Counted from the first letter of the stretch, positions 24,021 through 32,663 are shown. The stretch: DNA of 64,000 nt from Candidatus Thalassospirochaeta sargassi (GCA_028532855.1 JAQQAL010000011.1:310001-374000), one strand, 5' to 3'. The notes: a model not told the origin generated them from the sequence alone. Translations and numbers: made by a program.

Positions 24021-25097
24021 ATGAAAACTAAATTCAAAAACATGATTGCAGTTCTTATTATGCTTGCACTTGTCGCAACCTTTGCTTTAACCGGTTGCGC
24101 AAAGGAAGAAGCTGCTACACCTGTTGCGGTTGCTGCAGATAGCACAGATTCACCCTTTGTAGGGGATCCTTCAGAAACATACTACATGTGTGTTATGGTT
24201 TCTGGAGTTGAATACTGGTTTCCGGTATATGAAATGATGAAACAGGCTGGTCAGCAGCTTGGTGTCAAGACTGTTTACACGGGAACGCCGGAATATGATG
24301 TTAATAAGCAGCTTGCTGTTTTTGAACAGATTCTTGCAAAGAAGCCTGCTGGTATCCTTCTTCACCCGATGAACCCGGATGCTTTTATCGAACCCATAAA
24401 CAGAGCCGCTGAAATGGGTATACCAGTTGTAACATTCGCGGCTGATTCCCCTAACTCAAAGAGAGTTTCGTACATAACTTCAGACAATGTTCGTGAAGGT
24501 GAATTTGCAGCTGATGCTATTGCCGCTGATATGGGTGAAAAAGGTGAAGTTGCCGTACTTGAAAATCCGGGCCAGGATAACCATGACCTGAGAATCAAAG
24601 CTTTTATAAACAGAATAGAAACTAAATACCCTGACATGGAAGTTGTCGCACGTGCAGCTACAAACCAGGATCCAAACAAAGCATATCAGGCTCTTATGAC
24701 AATCGCTCAGGCTCATCCGAATCTCGGCGGTGTCTTCATGCCGGAAGCCAGCTCTGGTATGGGTGCTGCTCAGGCTGCTGTAGAACTTGACACAGGCATC
24801 AGAGTTATGTGTTGTGATATAAACGCAAAGGTTCTTGATATGATTAAAGCAGGTGAATTCTTCGGTGCTATCAACCCTAATCAGGGAACACAGGGGTACT
24901 ATGGTATGCTGATGCTTTACCTTGCTGCTCATTCTGAGATGATTGACCCGATGAACGACTGGTCACAAGCCGGATTTAACCCGATGGGAATGCCTTTTGT
25001 AGACAATGGTCTTGCTGTTGTAACCGCTGAAAATGCAGACTTCTTTTACTGGGATAAATACCTCGAAAAAAGAGGTACTAAGGGAATTAACGAGTAG
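24021..25097 (+). CDS. Sugar ABC transporter substrate-binding lipoprotein (CUT2 type)
   Basis: 358 residues with a lipoprotein signal peptide (hydrophobic stretch about 9-24, lipobox ALTGC with Cys near 26) and a periplasmic-binding fold of the ribose/xylose type. It is distinct from the first binding protein at 11.8 kb, so the two transporters probably recognise different ligands. A GGAGAG ribosome-binding site is present. A strong terminator separates it from the ATPase gene, implying higher expression of this subunit. Confidence 0.93.
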   Translation: MKTKFKNMIAVLIMLALVATFALTGCAKEEAATPVAVAADSTDSPFVGDPSETYYMCVMVSGVEYWFPVYEMMKQAGQQLGVKTVYTGTPEYDVNKQLAVFEQILAKKPAGILLHPMNPDAFIEPINRAAEMGIPVVTFAADSPNSKRVSYITSDNVREGEFAADAIAADMGEKGEVAVLENPGQDNHDLRIKAFINRIETKYPDMEVVARAATNQDPNKAYQALMTIAQAHPNLGGVFMPEASSGMGAAQAAVELDTGIRVMCCDINAKVLDMIKAGEFFGAINPNQGTQGYYGMLMLYLAAHSEMIDPMNDWSQAGFNPMGMPFVDNGLAVVTAENADFFYWDKYLEKRGTKGINE

Positions 25098-25116
25098 TAT
25101 ATACTTTTGAAAGATG

Positions 25117-25146
25117 GGCCGCAGTGGTGTGCTGCGGCCTTTTTTT
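25117..25146 (+). terminator. Strong terminator between the binding protein and ATPase genes
   Basis: GGCCGCAG (25117-25124) and CTGCGGCC (25132-25139) form a perfect 8-bp G+C-rich stem, followed by seven T. Some readthrough must occur if the ATPase and permease share the promoter at 23958. Confidence 0.9.
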
Positions 25147-25177
25147 CGAGTGCGCTGCGAATATTCGGAGGAACAAT

Positions 25178-26686
25178 TTGAGTGATTATGCATTAGAGGT
25201 AAGAGGGATAGTGAAGGATTTCCCCGGAACTAGAGCGCTGGACAGGGTGGATCTTACCTTAAAAAAGGGTGAAATCCTTGCTCTTGTCGGCGAAAACGGT
25301 GCCGGAAAATCAACCCTTATGAATGTAATCGACGGAGTACATCTTCCCGATGAAGGTCAGATTTTTATTGACGGCAATGAAGTGAATATCCGGAATCCGC
25401 TTGATGCCCAGAAATACGGCATTGGCTTTGTTCACCAGGAGATAGCTCTCTGTCAGCACGTGAGTGTAGCTGAAAATGTTTTTATGTCTGAACTCAACAG
25501 TACGGACAGAAAATTTATAAATTACAGGGATCTTTATAGGAGGGCAAAAAAAGCGCTTGCACCTCTTGGCGATATTGATCCAAGAAAAAAAGTTAGCGAA
25601 TTGTCAATTTCCAATCAGCAGATTGTTGAAATAGCAAAGGCATTGTCCCTGAACTGTAAAATTCTTATTCTAGACGAACCTACAGCCGCGCTAACCGAGA
25701 GTGAAACTGATGCACTTTTTAATATCATGGAGGAGCTGAAGAAAAAAGGAATCAGCATGATCTATATCAGCCATAGAATGGCTGAAATTTTTTCACAGTG
25801 CGATAGAGTTTCAATACTCCGGGACGGAGAATATTGTGGAAGTCTTAATGTGGATGAGACGAATTCGCGTGAAGTTGTGACCAGAATGGTCGGTCGTGAA
25901 ATAAGCAATCTTTATCCGGCTAAATTCGACGGAAATTGTATAGAGCAGGATGAACTGCTTCGTGTTGAGGACTTCAGCGACAGCAAACGTTTTACTGATA
26001 TTTCTTTTACACTGCATGAAGGTGAAATTCTGGGTCTTTCGGGGCTTATCGGTGCCGGAAGAAGTGAGATTGTAAAAGCTGTCTGCGGATTATTTCCAAA
26101 AAAGAAAGGCGATGTATATTTCAGAGGTGAGAAGCTCGATATTCACCATTATGAAGATGCAATAAATAATGGTATCGTGTATTTGTCTGAAGACCGTAAG
26201 GTTGAGGGTGTATTTCTTGATATGTCTATTCAGAGGAATATTTCAGTACTGGATCTCAAAGCTGTATCGGTAAACGGCATAGTTAATATTAATAAAGAAA
26301 AGGGTCTTGCTGAAGAATATTCAAAGAAACTGAATGTAAAATGCAGTACATTAAGTCAGAATGTGTCTTCGCTATCGGGTGGTAATCAGCAAAAAGTTCT
26401 TATCAGTAAACTGCTTTCAATCAAACCGAAGGTAGTTATAATGGATGAACCGACACGCGGTATTGATGTTGGAGCGAAGTCCGAAATACATAAGCTTTTA
26501 AGAAATCTGACGCATGAAGGTATTGGTGTCATAATGATCTCTTCTGAGCTTCCTGAATTGATAGGAATGAGTGATCGGGTGCTTGTAATGCATGAAGGTG
26601 AAAGCTGCGGAATAATAAGCGGTGATGATATAAATGAAAAGAAAATTATCCACATGGCATCAGGCCTAGAAAAGGTCGGAGCATAA
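25178..26686 (+). CDS. Sugar ABC transporter ATP-binding protein (CUT2, two NBDs), TTG start
   Basis: 502 residues from a TTG at 25178 preceded by GGAGGA. The longer open frame from 25124 overlaps the terminator and has no ribosome-binding site. NBD1 has GENGAGKST, LSISNQQIVEIAKAL and LILDEPTAAL. NBD2 has GLIGAGRSE, LSGGNQQKV and VIMDEPTRGID. It should energise uptake with the permease 11 bp downstream. Its complete signature motifs contrast with the fused NBD encoded upstream on the other strand, with which it might pair. Confidence 0.93.
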   Translation: MSDYALEVRGIVKDFPGTRALDRVDLTLKKGEILALVGENGAGKSTLMNVIDGVHLPDEGQIFIDGNEVNIRNPLDAQKYGIGFVHQEIALCQHVSVAENVFMSELNSTDRKFINYRDLYRRAKKALAPLGDIDPRKKVSELSISNQQIVEIAKALSLNCKILILDEPTAALTESETDALFNIMEELKKKGISMIYISHRMAEIFSQCDRVSILRDGEYCGSLNVDETNSREVVTRMVGREISNLYPAKFDGNCIEQDELLRVEDFSDSKRFTDISFTLHEGEILGLSGLIGAGRSEIVKAVCGLFPKKKGDVYFRGEKLDIHHYEDAINNGIVYLSEDRKVEGVFLDMSIQRNISVLDLKAVSVNGIVNINKEKGLAEEYSKKLNVKCSTLSQNVSSLSGGNQQKVLISKLLSIKPKVVIMDEPTRGIDVGAKSEIHKLLRNLTHEGIGVIMISSELPELIGMSDRVLVMHEGESCGIISGDDINEKKIIHMASGLEKVGA

Positions 26687-26697
26687 GGGAGATATGA

Positions 26698-27690
26698 ATG
26701 ATAGAGAATATTAAAACAGGAAAAAACGGGTTTATAGACCTGTTCAATAAATTCAGAAACTTCAGGGAAGGTACCCTAATACTAATCATCGTTGCCGTAT
26801 GTGTTTTGATGAGTTTTCTTTCTCCCTATTTTATGACCTGGGCGAACTGGAAAGCAATTTTTCTGTCATTTTCGACTGAAGGAATTGTAGTAGTAGGTAT
26901 GACTGTAATGCTGGTTCTGGGGGGGATTGACCTTTCCGTAGGTGCGGTTATGTGTCTTGCAATGTGTATTGGTGGGAAGCTGTTTCTCCTGGGGGTTAAT
27001 CCCTGGCTTGCAAGTCTTATAGCTTTGGCAATATGTGCAGGAATCGGCTATATTCAGGGTCTGCTTGTAACCAAAGTAGGATTGGTTCACTTTATAACAA
27101 CACTGGCCTTCATGGGAATTGCCCGTGGTGCGTGCTTTGTTATTACTCAGGGTACGCCGCTTTCGTTGTTTACCCTCCCACAGTCATTTAAATTTATCGG
27201 TCAGGGAACTATAGGTCCGCTTCCGTTTGTAATAATAATCTTTCTTGTGATTGTTATCGTGAGTGATTATATGCTTAGAAACTCAACAGTGTTGCGTAAG
27301 GTTTTTTACTCTGGAAGCAATGAGAAAGCTGCTGTGTTTTCTGGAATCCGGGTAAGTAGGGTTAAAATAGGGGTGAGTGTCCTTTGCTGTACTTTGTCAG
27401 GTCTTGCTGGCATTATATATATGTCACGTTTTGGTGCATCAACTCCTGGCTTTGGTGTTGGTCTTGAAATGACGGCTATTTCAGCTGCAGTTATCGGGGG
27501 TGCTAGCCTGACCGGAGGTGAAGGAACTGTCTTTGGTTCAATTCTAGGCGCCGCTTTGCTTTCGATCATTACGAGTTCACTGATTCTGCTTGATGTCTCA
27601 GTTTACTGGCAGGATCTGATTAAGGGTTGTATCCTCCTCTTTGCTGTCTCAGTTGACCACATTCAGCATATGAGACGGCAAGCCGGATAA
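26698..27690 (+). CDS. Sugar ABC transporter permease (CUT2, RbsC family)
   Basis: 330 residues with about eight or more membrane segments and the RbsC-family signatures LVLGGIDLSVGAVM near residue 75 and MTAISAAVIGGASLTGGEG near 260. It completes the second sugar transporter. A GGAGA ribosome-binding site precedes the ATG. A terminator follows at 27713. Confidence 0.94.
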   Translation: MIENIKTGKNGFIDLFNKFRNFREGTLILIIVAVCVLMSFLSPYFMTWANWKAIFLSFSTEGIVVVGMTVMLVLGGIDLSVGAVMCLAMCIGGKLFLLGVNPWLASLIALAICAGIGYIQGLLVTKVGLVHFITTLAFMGIARGACFVITQGTPLSLFTLPQSFKFIGQGTIGPLPFVIIIFLVIVIVSDYMLRNSTVLRKVFYSGSNEKAAVFSGIRVSRVKIGVSVLCCTLSGLAGIIYMSRFGASTPGFGVGLEMTAISAAVIGGASLTGGEGTVFGSILGAALLSIITSSLILLDVSVYWQDLIKGCILLFAVSVDHIQHMRRQAG

Positions 27691-27712
27691 TCGAAAAAAA
27701 TTTTACATTTAC

Positions 27713-27745
27713 GGCATCTGCTAATTAGGGTAGATGCCTTTTTTT
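27713..27745 (+). terminator. Rho-independent terminator after the second ABC operon
   Basis: GGCATCT (27713-27719) pairs with AGATGCC (27732-27738), followed by seven T. Confidence 0.85.
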
Positions 27746-27747
27746 AT

Positions 27748-27776
27748 TTGCAATTCAATTGCTGATGATTGATAAT
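27748..27776 (+). promoter_or_regulatory. Sigma-70-type promoter for the downstream SDR gene
   Basis: TTGCAA (27748-27753), a 17-base spacer and GATAAT (27771-27776). The -35 region overlaps an inverted repeat GCAATT-C-AATTGC (27750-27762) that could be an operator. Confidence 0.6.
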
Positions 27777-27815
27777 GATAAAAGATAACAGTGAAGGTTG
27801 AGAAAGGAGATTTCT

Positions 27816-27869
27816 ATGGAAAGAGCCTTACGCCTGTATGTACAATTCCGAACTTCGCAGGCGGTGTAG
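27816..27869 (+). CDS. Possible 17-residue leader peptide
   Basis: An ATG at 27816 has an excellent AAAGGAGA ribosome-binding site and opens 17 codons ending at TAG 27867-27869, one base before the SDR start codon. The peptide is basic and has no family resemblance. It could couple translation to the SDR gene, whose own ribosome-binding site is weak. A real product is uncertain. Confidence 0.35.
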   Translation: MERALRLYVQFRTSQAV

Positions 27870-27870
27870 A

Positions 27871-28641
27871 ATGGTGGAAAGAAAGGTTGCTTTTATTACC
27901 GGAGCCTCCAGAGGAATCGGCCGGGCTGTTGCAGTCGCGGCAGCATCAATGGATTATGATTTCTTTTTAACCGGCCGTAATGAATCAGCTCTTGAAGAAA
28001 CTGTAAAAGTAGTGAGAAAGGCTGCTGCCAAAGCCGCTAATGACAATGATAAAAGCCGTTTTGGCTGCGGTGAAGGGCCGCTGATAGTGCTCCACACCGA
28101 AGATCTCTCCTGCCCTGAAGCTGCCGAAAGGCTCTTCGAAGCATTTAGCCGAAGTTTTGACAGGCTTGATTTACTTGTAAATAATGCCGGTATTGTCGGC
28201 GCAAAGCCGGTTGGAGATTATTCACCGGACGACTGGGAGCATATAATGAATATAAATGCACGCGCACCGTTCTTTCTGATGCAGTATTCGATTCCTCTGC
28301 TTAAGAAGGCGGACCCCGGCTTCATTATAAACATCGGCTCAGTTGTTGCGCATAAGGGTTATGAAAACCAGGCCTTGTATTCGGCATCAAAGCATGCTCT
28401 ATTGGGCTATACCAAGGCGACTGCACGTGAGTTTAAAGAGACAAATATCCGTATCCATGCAATAAATCCCGGCGGGGTCAACACTGATCTCGTTAAGAGT
28501 GTCAGGCCCGATATTGACACCACTGATATGATATCCCCTGAAGAGATAGCGGAGACTGTGAAGTTTCTTCTCCGAATGAAAGGCAATGCGATGATAGATG
28601 AAATATCAGTCAGACGCAGGACAAAAAAGCCCTGGGATTAG
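27871..28641 (+). CDS. Short-chain dehydrogenase/reductase (SDR)
   Basis: 256 residues from the ATG at 27871 (VERKVAFITGASRGIGRAV after the initiator). The cofactor motif GASRGIG, the NNAG motif (LVNNAGIVG), the catalytic Ser in NIGSVV and YSASK are all present, with PGGVNT after. An in-frame codon at 27838 would add 11 residues without support. A short insert after residue 50 (rich in Ala, Lys and Asn) is longer than usual. It has its own promoter and may act on the sugar imported by the adjacent transporter. The substrate is unknown. Confidence 0.9.
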   Translation: MVERKVAFITGASRGIGRAVAVAAASMDYDFFLTGRNESALEETVKVVRKAAAKAANDNDKSRFGCGEGPLIVLHTEDLSCPEAAERLFEAFSRSFDRLDLLVNNAGIVGAKPVGDYSPDDWEHIMNINARAPFFLMQYSIPLLKKADPGFIINIGSVVAHKGYENQALYSASKHALLGYTKATAREFKETNIRIHAINPGGVNTDLVKSVRPDIDTTDMISPEEIAETVKFLLRMKGNAMIDEISVRRRTKKPWD

Positions 28642-28692
28642 TACGGCAGCCGTAATTCAAATTTACAAGCCATTACTTTAACGGATGCCTTT

Positions 28693-28812
28693 TTATTTTA
28701 TCTGATATTCAAAAAAGCTGCCGAAAGAGCCGTTTTCTTCAGGTTTATGCAGGGGCCGGCAGGCGGTTGACAGCAGCATTGCAGCAGTGATTATCAAACA
28801 GGCTTTTTTCAT
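28693..28812 (-). CDS. 39-residue putative lipoprotein
   Basis: The reading frame from ATG 28812 to TAA 28693 encodes a basic start (MKKA), a hydrophobic stretch and a lipobox-like LLSTAC, then a short polar tail ending EYQIK. This is the layout of a tiny lipoprotein. It begins 9 bases after the psuG stop on the same strand, so it may be the last gene of the psuK-psuG unit, although no Shine-Dalgarno is visible. No homologue is known to me. Confidence 0.5.
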   Translation of the reverse strand: MKKACLIITAAMLLSTACRPLHKPEENGSFGSFFEYQIK

Positions 28813-28821
28813 ATATTAATA

Positions 28822-29739
28822 TTACAGATTTGCCAACTCGACAGCAATAGCAGTTCCGACTCGGGCGTTATTGTATACAAGCTCAATGTTTGATTCAAGT
28901 GAATCGCCGCCGGTCAGCTGTTTTACCCTGTCCAGAAGAAATGGGGTTGTCTCTTTGCCTTTTATGCCGCGGGCGTCGGCCTCATTGAGAGCCTGGTTTA
29001 TGGCCCCGTCAATCACTTTCGGATCCATTTCAAACTGCTCAGGGATGGGGTTTCCTATGACCATACCGCCGTGAAGGCCCAGGTCCCATTTTGTCTGCAG
29101 GCTGGCTGCAACTTCGGCGGCGGTATCGTATTGGTAATCGATATTGAATCCGCTGTGCCGGGTATAGAATGCGGGCAGCTCGTTTGTTCTGAACCCTGCC
29201 ACCGGAACGCCCATGGTTTCAAGGTATTCAAGCGTCAGGCCGATATCGAGGATCGATTTCGCGCCTGCGCATATTACAGCAACATCAGTATTAGACAGCT
29301 CCTGCAGGTCCGCGGAGATGTCAAAGCTGTTTTCAGCCCCGCGATGGACGCCGCCTATCCCGCCGGTTACAAAAACCCTGATGCCGGCGAGATTTGCCGC
29401 AATCATAGTTGCTGCGACAGTGGTGGCTCCGTTCAGGCCGTTTGCAACTATGTGTCCTAAATCACGCCGTGACGCCTTGAGGACATCTTCAGCAGTGCCC
29501 AGGTATTCAAGTTCATCGGGTTCAAGACCTATTTTGATTTTGCCGCCCAGGATGGCGATTGTTGCGGGCACTGCCCCACCGTCACGTACAATCCGTTCAA
29601 CAGTCTTTGCCGTCTCAACATTTTTAGGATAGGGCATCCCGTGTGATATTATTGTTGATTCAAGTGCGACAACCGCTTTGCCGGCGGCAAGAGCGTCGGC
29701 CACATCATCTTTAACTCTTATGTGTTTATTAAAATCCAT
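28822..29739 (-). CDS. psuG: Pseudouridine-5'-phosphate glycosidase
   Basis: 305 residues, normal family length. It carries the conserved VALESTIISHGMPYP start and the GGIGGVHRGAE and CAGAKSILDIGLTLEYLET motifs, the Lys of the last being the expected catalytic residue. It splits pseudouridine 5'-phosphate into ribose 5-phosphate and uracil. It overlaps the upstream kinase gene by 11 bases, giving a psuK-psuG pair for salvage of modified RNA nucleosides in the cytoplasm. Confidence 0.95.
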   Translation of the reverse strand: MDFNKHIRVKDDVADALAAGKAVVALESTIISHGMPYPKNVETAKTVERIVRDGGAVPATIAILGGKIKIGLEPDELEYLGTAEDVLKASRRDLGHIVANGLNGATTVAATMIAANLAGIRVFVTGGIGGVHRGAENSFDISADLQELSNTDVAVICAGAKSILDIGLTLEYLETMGVPVAGFRTNELPAFYTRHSGFNIDYQYDTAAEVAASLQTKWDLGLHGGMVIGNPIPEQFEMDPKVIDGAINQALNEADARGIKGKETTPFLLDRVKQLTGGDSLESNIELVYNNARVGTAIAVELANL

Positions 29740-30664
29740 TTATATCTCCATTTATAATCTTATCGATAATTGCCGGATTCATATCTTTCGGCACGGTTTT
29801 TACTGATGCGGCGGCCAGTGCTGCACAGGCCGCTCCGTATTCAAGCAGCTCAAGTCCTTCAAGGCTATGAAACTGTCCGCATGCTATGCCTGCCAGAAAG
29901 GCGTCTCCGGCTCCGGTTGTGTTTCTAACCGGAAGAGTTGATGCGGCAATATTAAAACAGCCGCAGGTGCTTCGGTAATGAGCACCCTCGGCCCCCATTG
30001 TAATAAAGACGTTGTGAATCCCTCTCTCCGCTATAATTTCAGATGCTTTCTCTGCTTCTTTCAGGCCGGATATTGATGTTACTGATAGAAGTTCCGCCTC
30101 AAGCCTGTTGAGTTTCACTGTGTCGATGTTCCGGATGCTGTTCATGGAGCGCTGTAGCTTTTTTCCTGATACAGCGTCGAATAAAATTCTCCTGCAGCCG
30201 GTTCTTTTTACCGCATCAATTGTTTCCGGGCTTATGTTGTTGTCTATTACTACTGATGAAGCTTCTGCTATCATGCATGAGTGCTGACGAATCAAGTCAG
30301 GACCTATGCATGTAATTATTTCCATATCAGATACAGCTGCAATCATCTCGTGTTCGGTATCGTTTATACACAGATAAGATGATGTCCGCATTTTGTCCGA
30401 TGTAATCAGAGCTGTTATATCGATTCCCGCACTTATGCATTCATGCTTCAGGAAATTGCCAAAGTGATCGTTTCCTACTGCTGATAAAAGCTTTACGGGG
30501 CAATCAAGCCTAGCAATGTTTTCAGCAATATTGCGTCCTACACCGCCGGCAGCAATGTTTACAAATCCCGGATTCGAATCACCCGGGACAAACTTTGTTT
30601 GAGGTATTCCGCTTATATCAGCATTGCTTCCGCCAATAACAAGAATGTATTCCTGTCTCTTCAC
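29729..30664 (-). CDS. psuK: PfkB-family kinase, probable pseudouridine kinase
   Basis: 311 residues of the ribokinase/PfkB fold, with the N-terminal GG in AAGGVGRNIAENIARL (about 39-53) and the C-terminal signature RNTTGAGDAFLAGIA carrying the catalytic Asp. It phosphorylates pseudouridine for PsuG, an assignment that rests on the 11-base overlap with psuG. The start is a GTG at 30664 with no clear ribosome-binding site. A perfect 8-bp stem-loop (30718-30742) stands in the upstream region and could be regulatory. Confidence 0.88.
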   Translation of the reverse strand: MKRQEYILVIGGSNADISGIPQTKFVPGDSNPGFVNIAAGGVGRNIAENIARLDCPVKLLSAVGNDHFGNFLKHECISAGIDITALITSDKMRTSSYLCINDTEHEMIAAVSDMEIITCIGPDLIRQHSCMIAEASSVVIDNNISPETIDAVKRTGCRRILFDAVSGKKLQRSMNSIRNIDTVKLNRLEAELLSVTSISGLKEAEKASEIIAERGIHNVFITMGAEGAHYRSTCGCFNIAASTLPVRNTTGAGDAFLAGIACGQFHSLEGLELLEYGAACAALAAASVKTVPKDMNPAIIDKIINGDINGF

Positions 30665-30717
30665 AATTTTTTACTTTATACACAGTTTTTGTAAATGTAA
30701 AGATAAAAACCGACACC

Positions 30718-30742
30718 TTCCTGATGCATCATCGTCAGGAAG
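30718..30742. repeat. Perfect inverted repeat upstream of psuK
   Basis: Arms CTTCCTGA and TCAGGAAG, 8 bp each around a 10-base loop, lie about 55-80 bp upstream of the psuK start. On the minus strand a T-run follows after seven bases. It could be a weak terminator of tRNA readthrough or an operator. Confidence 0.4.
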
Positions 30743-30748
30743 ACTGTA

Positions 30749-30787
30749 AAAAAAAGAGGTCAAAAACCATCGGTTTTCAACCTCTTT
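30749..30787 (-). terminator. Terminator after the tRNA-Arg gene
   Basis: On the minus strand, GAGGT-TGAAAACC pairs with GGTTTTTG-ACCTC across a GAT loop, with one mismatch region, and is followed by eight T (complement of the A-run near 30750). Confidence 0.82.
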
Positions 30788-30790
30788 TCT

Positions 30791-30864
<74 letters not shown>

Positions 30865-30866
30865 AA

Positions 30867-30902
30867 ATTGTTTGAAAAACAATAATTGTCACTTTGGACA
30901 AT
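30867..30902. repeat. Two perfect inverted repeats in the tRNA-Arg upstream region
   Basis: ATTGTT-N5-AACAAT (30867-30883) and ATTGTC-N6-GACAAT (30885-30902) stand side by side just upstream of the tRNA. They may be part of its promoter control; no protein can be named. Confidence 0.4.
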
Positions 30903-30962
30903 CTCGATTAACTTGACGCTAATCGTAGAAAACATACTAATGGAAACCGCTCTTGGTGTCAA

Positions 30963-31796
30963 TTAACTGACTACGGAGACTATCATATCCATATTCAGTA
31001 GTGATTCAAAAGATTGGATTTTCTGAAGCATAAAATCATCAAGTATAACACCCTTGGGGATCAGCAGCATGCCATTTTCGAGGTTGATGTCCTCGGCGAT
31101 ATACATACCTGTAGACAGTTCGCTGAGTTTAATCCCCGAAGGTTCAGATGAGTGATCCTGCTTTTCCACATTGGTTTTTATAAATTTGATGAAGTAGGTT
31201 GCCAGTTTTGGATCATAAATGTACCCGGACCGTTCTTTGATTCTGCCTGCGGCCTCAGCTGCCTTAATCTTGTCCTTGTATATAAAGTTGTCATAATCAT
31301 TTGCCAGTCTTGTTATTCTCGCGCCGAGTGGAATCTCTGAGCCTGCAAGCCCGTCGGGAAATCCGTCGCCGCTGAACTCTTCGTGATGACTTCTGATTAT
31401 CTGCGCGGTTTGTCTTAAGTCGTAGGCGGATGAAATCATTTTTTCGCCGATTAATGGATGTTTCTTAAACAGTGCAAGATCAGATTCGGAAAACCCGGAG
31501 GCAGAAGAGCTTATCAGCTTTCCAGGATATCCTACCATCCCGATATCGTGCAGCAGTGCACCGTAGTATATTCTATAGATCGTATCTTTATCATAACGCA
31601 TGTAACCTGAAAAAGATTTTGCAAGAATTGAAACCCGCTTTATATGACCGCCTAAAAAATTATTTGTCTGTGATATTGTTGTCGTTAGCAGACCGACCAT
31701 ATCCTGAAAATTCCTTCTGAGGGTTTTTTTCAGTCCTCGGAGTCTCTTGATTTCCAGCTGCAGCGATTCTACCTGTTTCTTTTCTTCATCAGTCAT
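30963..31796 (-). CDS. HD-GYP-like domain protein (divergent cyclic-di-GMP phosphodiesterase or sensor)
   Basis: 277 residues. A short coiled N-terminus (1-30) precedes an HD-GYP-like domain: H83-D84 in HDIGMVGY, H113 in KKHPLIGE, HHEEFSGDGF at 137-146, then GFPDGLAGSEIPLGARI. The metal-binding His and Asp are kept, but the classical HDIGK Lys is Met and GYP is GFP. Activity on cyclic-di-GMP is therefore plausible but unproven. The C-terminal 60 residues form a separate small domain. It follows the PHP gene by 15 bp on the same strand. Confidence 0.82.
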   Translation of the reverse strand: MTDEEKKQVESLQLEIKRLRGLKKTLRRNFQDMVGLLTTTISQTNNFLGGHIKRVSILAKSFSGYMRYDKDTIYRIYYGALLHDIGMVGYPGKLISSSASGFSESDLALFKKHPLIGEKMISSAYDLRQTAQIIRSHHEEFSGDGFPDGLAGSEIPLGARITRLANDYDNFIYKDKIKAAEAAGRIKERSGYIYDPKLATYFIKFIKTNVEKQDHSSEPSGIKLSELSTGMYIAEDINLENGMLLIPKGVILDDFMLQKIQSFESLLNMDMIVSVVS

Positions 31797-31811
31797 TGCA
31801 CCTTTCCTTAT

Positions 31812-32657
31812 CTATAGAATCGGCTGAGATCTCCATTGACCCTTTGAAAAAAAATAAATTTCGCCGTATCCGACAGATTTTAATAAATTAATCGATTCCT
31901 GAAAGTAATAATCGATATGATCCGGATTATGAGCGTCGGATGACAATGTAATGGGAATCTTCAGTTCATAACAGTGTTCCAGCATCCATCTCGAGGGATA
32001 TACCTCCACAGTTGCTCCACGCGACAGCCCTCCGGTGTTAACCTCTACTACTACATCCTTTTTTGAAGCAAGCTGGAGCATTTGAAGGGCTTCATTTCGA
32101 TACCATTTTTCATCCTGGTTGAAGAACCGGTTATCGATGTTTCGCTTTTTTACAAGATCACAATGTCCGAGAATATCGAATCCGCCGAGTTCAAGCATTT
32201 CCATCTCAAGTTCAAAATAACGGCGAACCAGCGCTTTAATATCCCCGCCGAAGGTCTCCTGAAGAAGCAGTTCCATCTCGGCCAGCGGACCGTCTACTGA
32301 TAGATGCTCCCCCCTGCTTGTGTCCTCTATTGAATGTACAGAGCCTATCCTGTAATCAAGTCCAAGACTATGATATCTGACATCTGCAGGACCCATACCT
32401 CCGGGGATGAAGTCCACCTCCAGTCCTCCGTATATCTCCAGCCGGTCTTCGTAATCAGCTTTAAAGCCGGGGATAGAGGCTGCGTATGCGTCCAGATTGG
32501 CTTCGCTGAGGGTCCAGTCGTTAAGGTAGCAGAGCGGTGCATGAGGTGAAACACCGATAATGCTCAGGCCCCGTTCTATAGCTGATTCGGCGTAATCGGA
32601 TAGTTCTCCGTATCCGTCATCAAGGTTAAAATGTGAGTGGTAGTTGCTTAATATCAT
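31812..32657 (-). CDS. PHP-family phosphatase, histidinol-phosphatase (HisK/HisJ) type
   Basis: 281 residues. The PHP metal motifs are visible as NYHSHFNLDDG at the start, GVSPHAP, EVDFIPG, GHCDLVKKR and SSDAHNPDHI. The arrangement, with SVHSI in the middle, resembles the PHP-type histidinol-phosphate phosphatase that ends histidine synthesis, but no other his gene is near. Its promoter lies so close that the mRNA should be leaderless. Confidence 0.85.
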   Translation of the reverse strand: MILSNYHSHFNLDDGYGELSDYAESAIERGLSIIGVSPHAPLCYLNDWTLSEANLDAYAASIPGFKADYEDRLEIYGGLEVDFIPGGMGPADVRYHSLGLDYRIGSVHSIEDTSRGEHLSVDGPLAEMELLLQETFGGDIKALVRRYFELEMEMLELGGFDILGHCDLVKKRNIDNRFFNQDEKWYRNEALQMLQLASKKDVVVEVNTGGLSRGATVEVYPSRWMLEHCYELKIPITLSSDAHNPDHIDYYFQESINLLKSVGYGEIYFFSKGQWRSQPIL

Positions 32658-32663
32658 ATTTGA

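Noticed and set aside
25124-25177. N-terminal extension of the second ABC ATPase
   Set aside because: The extra 18 codons overlap a strong terminator and lack a ribosome-binding site; the TTG at 25178 has GGAGGA at the right distance.
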